This document shows positions 62,331-64,000 of a stretch of 64,000 bases of DNA, in pieces (within the stretch, counting starts at the first letter, position 1; the number at the start of each line of letters is the position of its first letter). The DNA is from Brachionus plicatilis (taxonomy: Eukaryota; Rotifera; Eurotatoria; Ploima; Brachionidae): contig QEOQ01000212.1 in NCBI GenBank assembly GCA_010279815.1, positions 123,080 to 187,079 of the forward strand, given 5' to 3'. The position numbers and the translations under genes were made by a program. The notes under the pieces are model-generated. The model saw nothing but the letters and a program-made list of their open reading frames with translations. It was not told the DNA's origin and searched no databases.

Positions 62331-64000
62331 AAATGGCAAAATGGCGGTCAAAGAATTCGAAAAATTTTTAACGAAAGGAAAATGACAAAATTATCTAAAT
62401 CATTTAAAAAAGGTTTTTATTAGTTTTTATTTTCAATTTAATCTTTAAAAAATTACTAATATAAATTAAGGAAATTAAAGTGGTTTTAGAAAAAAATGGA
62501 GATTGGTAGAATCATTGAATTATATTGAAATGTGTATAATTGAACACTTATTAATTTTGTGTTTTGTTTATTGTTTAAAATTTACTTTTTTAAAATTTGT
62601 ACAAAATCTACTTTTTTTTACTTTTTTTTTTACTTTTTCACAGATCTTATGTTTTTATTTTATTAAATAAAATATGAAAAGTGCGCGATTACAAATATTT
62701 TTTTTTATCTTCGCATTGGTTTTTAAAGACTTAATATTTTTTTTTCACCAAAAAATATACCATTAAACAAAATATATTTATTTCCTATAAAAAATCATCT
62801 ATTAATTAAGTTCAATTTATCATTTAAATATATAAATGTTTATGTAAAAAATGTTGTTTTTTAAATTCTAAATTTTTTTTCTTTTTGTACCAGTCTTTTA
62901 CCGCAGTTATTTTCGAAACCAATATTTTTGTAGCTAAAACAGATTTAAATCAGTTTAGTCTTAAATGCGGACAGCTACACAGTAAATTTAAAAACCGAAA
63001 AAAAATGTAAAATCAACGAAAAATAAAATCGTAAAAAAACGCCGAAGATGGTCATAATCTATGCAAATTTTTCGAAATAACTTGTTGAAAATTTTTCGCA
63101 AAGTAAAATTGACAATTTTACATAAAATGTAAGTGAAAATTTTACGAAAAATCTTAATGATTAATTTTAATGCATCTTATTTAGTTTTAGTTTTAGTTCA
63201 TTAGTTTAAAAAATTAAACTCAGTTTTTAAGTTGAATATGTTTTATAATCAGACTAGAATTTTTAGATTTTTAAAATAAAGACAAAATTAATTAAATTGA
63301 ATTGACAAGGCCAAAATATTTTAAAAAGTTCAAAATATTTTTAATTAGAATTAAATGAATAATATCCTCGCAAATTTTTAAACAGGGTAAAATTTTAATT
63401 TGAAGCATAGTTTAAGTAAAAACTCAAATTTTGAACTTTTGAATCAGATAAATTGGTAAAATTTAGAAAAAAGTTCTAATTAGTGATCTATCGGCTGATA
63501 AAATATCAAATCAAGTTAAATTTATTTTCTGAGAGCAATTTTCTGATTTTCGACTCAAAACTTCCGGCTTTCGGCAGTAAAATTCTTGTTATTAAAAAAA
63601 ATAATCTAAAATATACATATAAAAATTAATTAGCAAGATAAATTATTTAGAAAATAAGAATGTGAATATAAGCAGTAATTTAATATAATTAAGATGTATG
63701 TTTCATGAAAGGCTAAATATGAAGGATTAAAAAAAAAAAAAACGTTATAATTTTATTTCATATTGAAAAACGTCTTTTGAATTCTAACAGCCAATTAAAT
63801 CTTTTTGTTGAGTAAACACTTGCAAAGTACAAGATTGAAACCTAAAGAAAAGACTCTTCCCACTAATATAAATTTGACTGATTAGAAATCTATTATCAAA
63901 ATATATCCATAATCAATAAAAAATTGTGCGCAAGCCGTCCGAACAGCCCTGATGGTCTGTTACCTAAATTATTTTTTAACATATTCAAAAAATTAATTTA
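62331..64000. other. AT-rich DNA without a gene
   Basis: No supportable coding region. A short GC-richer stretch near 63925-63965 (GCAAGCCGTCCGAACAGCCC) is too short to interpret and may be the edge of something outside the window. Confidence 0.45.

Overview
The window is very AT-rich (by eye roughly 75-80% A+T) eukaryotic, animal-type nuclear DNA. It has two intron-containing metazoan genes with short introns (about 50 bp) among longer ones, two secretin-class 7TM receptor genes, and a dense load of decayed LINEs, Tc1/mariner, pogo/Tigger, hAT-like and Helitron elements and foldback MITEs. A small AT-rich invertebrate such as a monogonont rotifer (Brachionus type) is my best guess. That is inference; no sequence search was possible.

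Layout. 1-10.7 kb: AT-rich DNA with no supportable gene, a few dispersed repeats and one foldback MITE. 10.77-11.11 kb: a small GC-rich island of unknown nature. 12.9-15.8 kb: a decayed Helitron on the minus strand. 16.2-19.35 kb: a decayed Jockey/CR1-type LINE on the plus strand with ORF1-like, endonuclease and reverse transcriptase parts and a poly(A) tail. 19.4-23.0 kb: a Tigger/pogo remnant, Tc1/mariner scraps, a perfect 21-bp hairpin and a GCATAAA-rich inverted-repeat element. 24.3-26.6 kb (minus): an intact 7TM receptor gene and a terminal exon with a PAN/apple-like cysteine pattern. 27.1-29.1 kb: a GC-rich LINE fragment and an 8-bp-TSD foldback element. 29.6-32.0 kb: MITE and repeat DNA. 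32.1-34.85 kb (minus): a three-exon gene for a NIDO-domain membrane protein. 35.2-47.4 kb: a transposon graveyard with nested insertions up to three deep. 47.9-48.6 kb: an unidentified Cys-rich pseudogene. 49.46-51.15 kb (plus): the second, nearly identical 7TM receptor. 51.8-60.6 kb (minus): a six-exon gemin5 gene whose two large introns carry MITEs. 61.2-61.85 kb: a LINE 3' fragment. The rest to 64 kb: AT-rich, no gene seen.

The host genes are not linked in one pathway. Gemin5 is the snRNA-recognition subunit of the SMN complex. The two 7TM receptors (somatomedin-B-like N-terminus plus class B 7TM core) are an inverted duplicate pair 23.5 kb apart, and their differences lie mainly in the ectodomain. 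The NIDO protein and the PAN-like exon suggest cell-surface functions. The exon models of gemin5 (3105 nt in total) and of the NIDO gene (867 nt in total) close in frame at every junction, which is the strongest internal support I have. I found no rRNA, tRNA, CRISPR array or prokaryote-like system.
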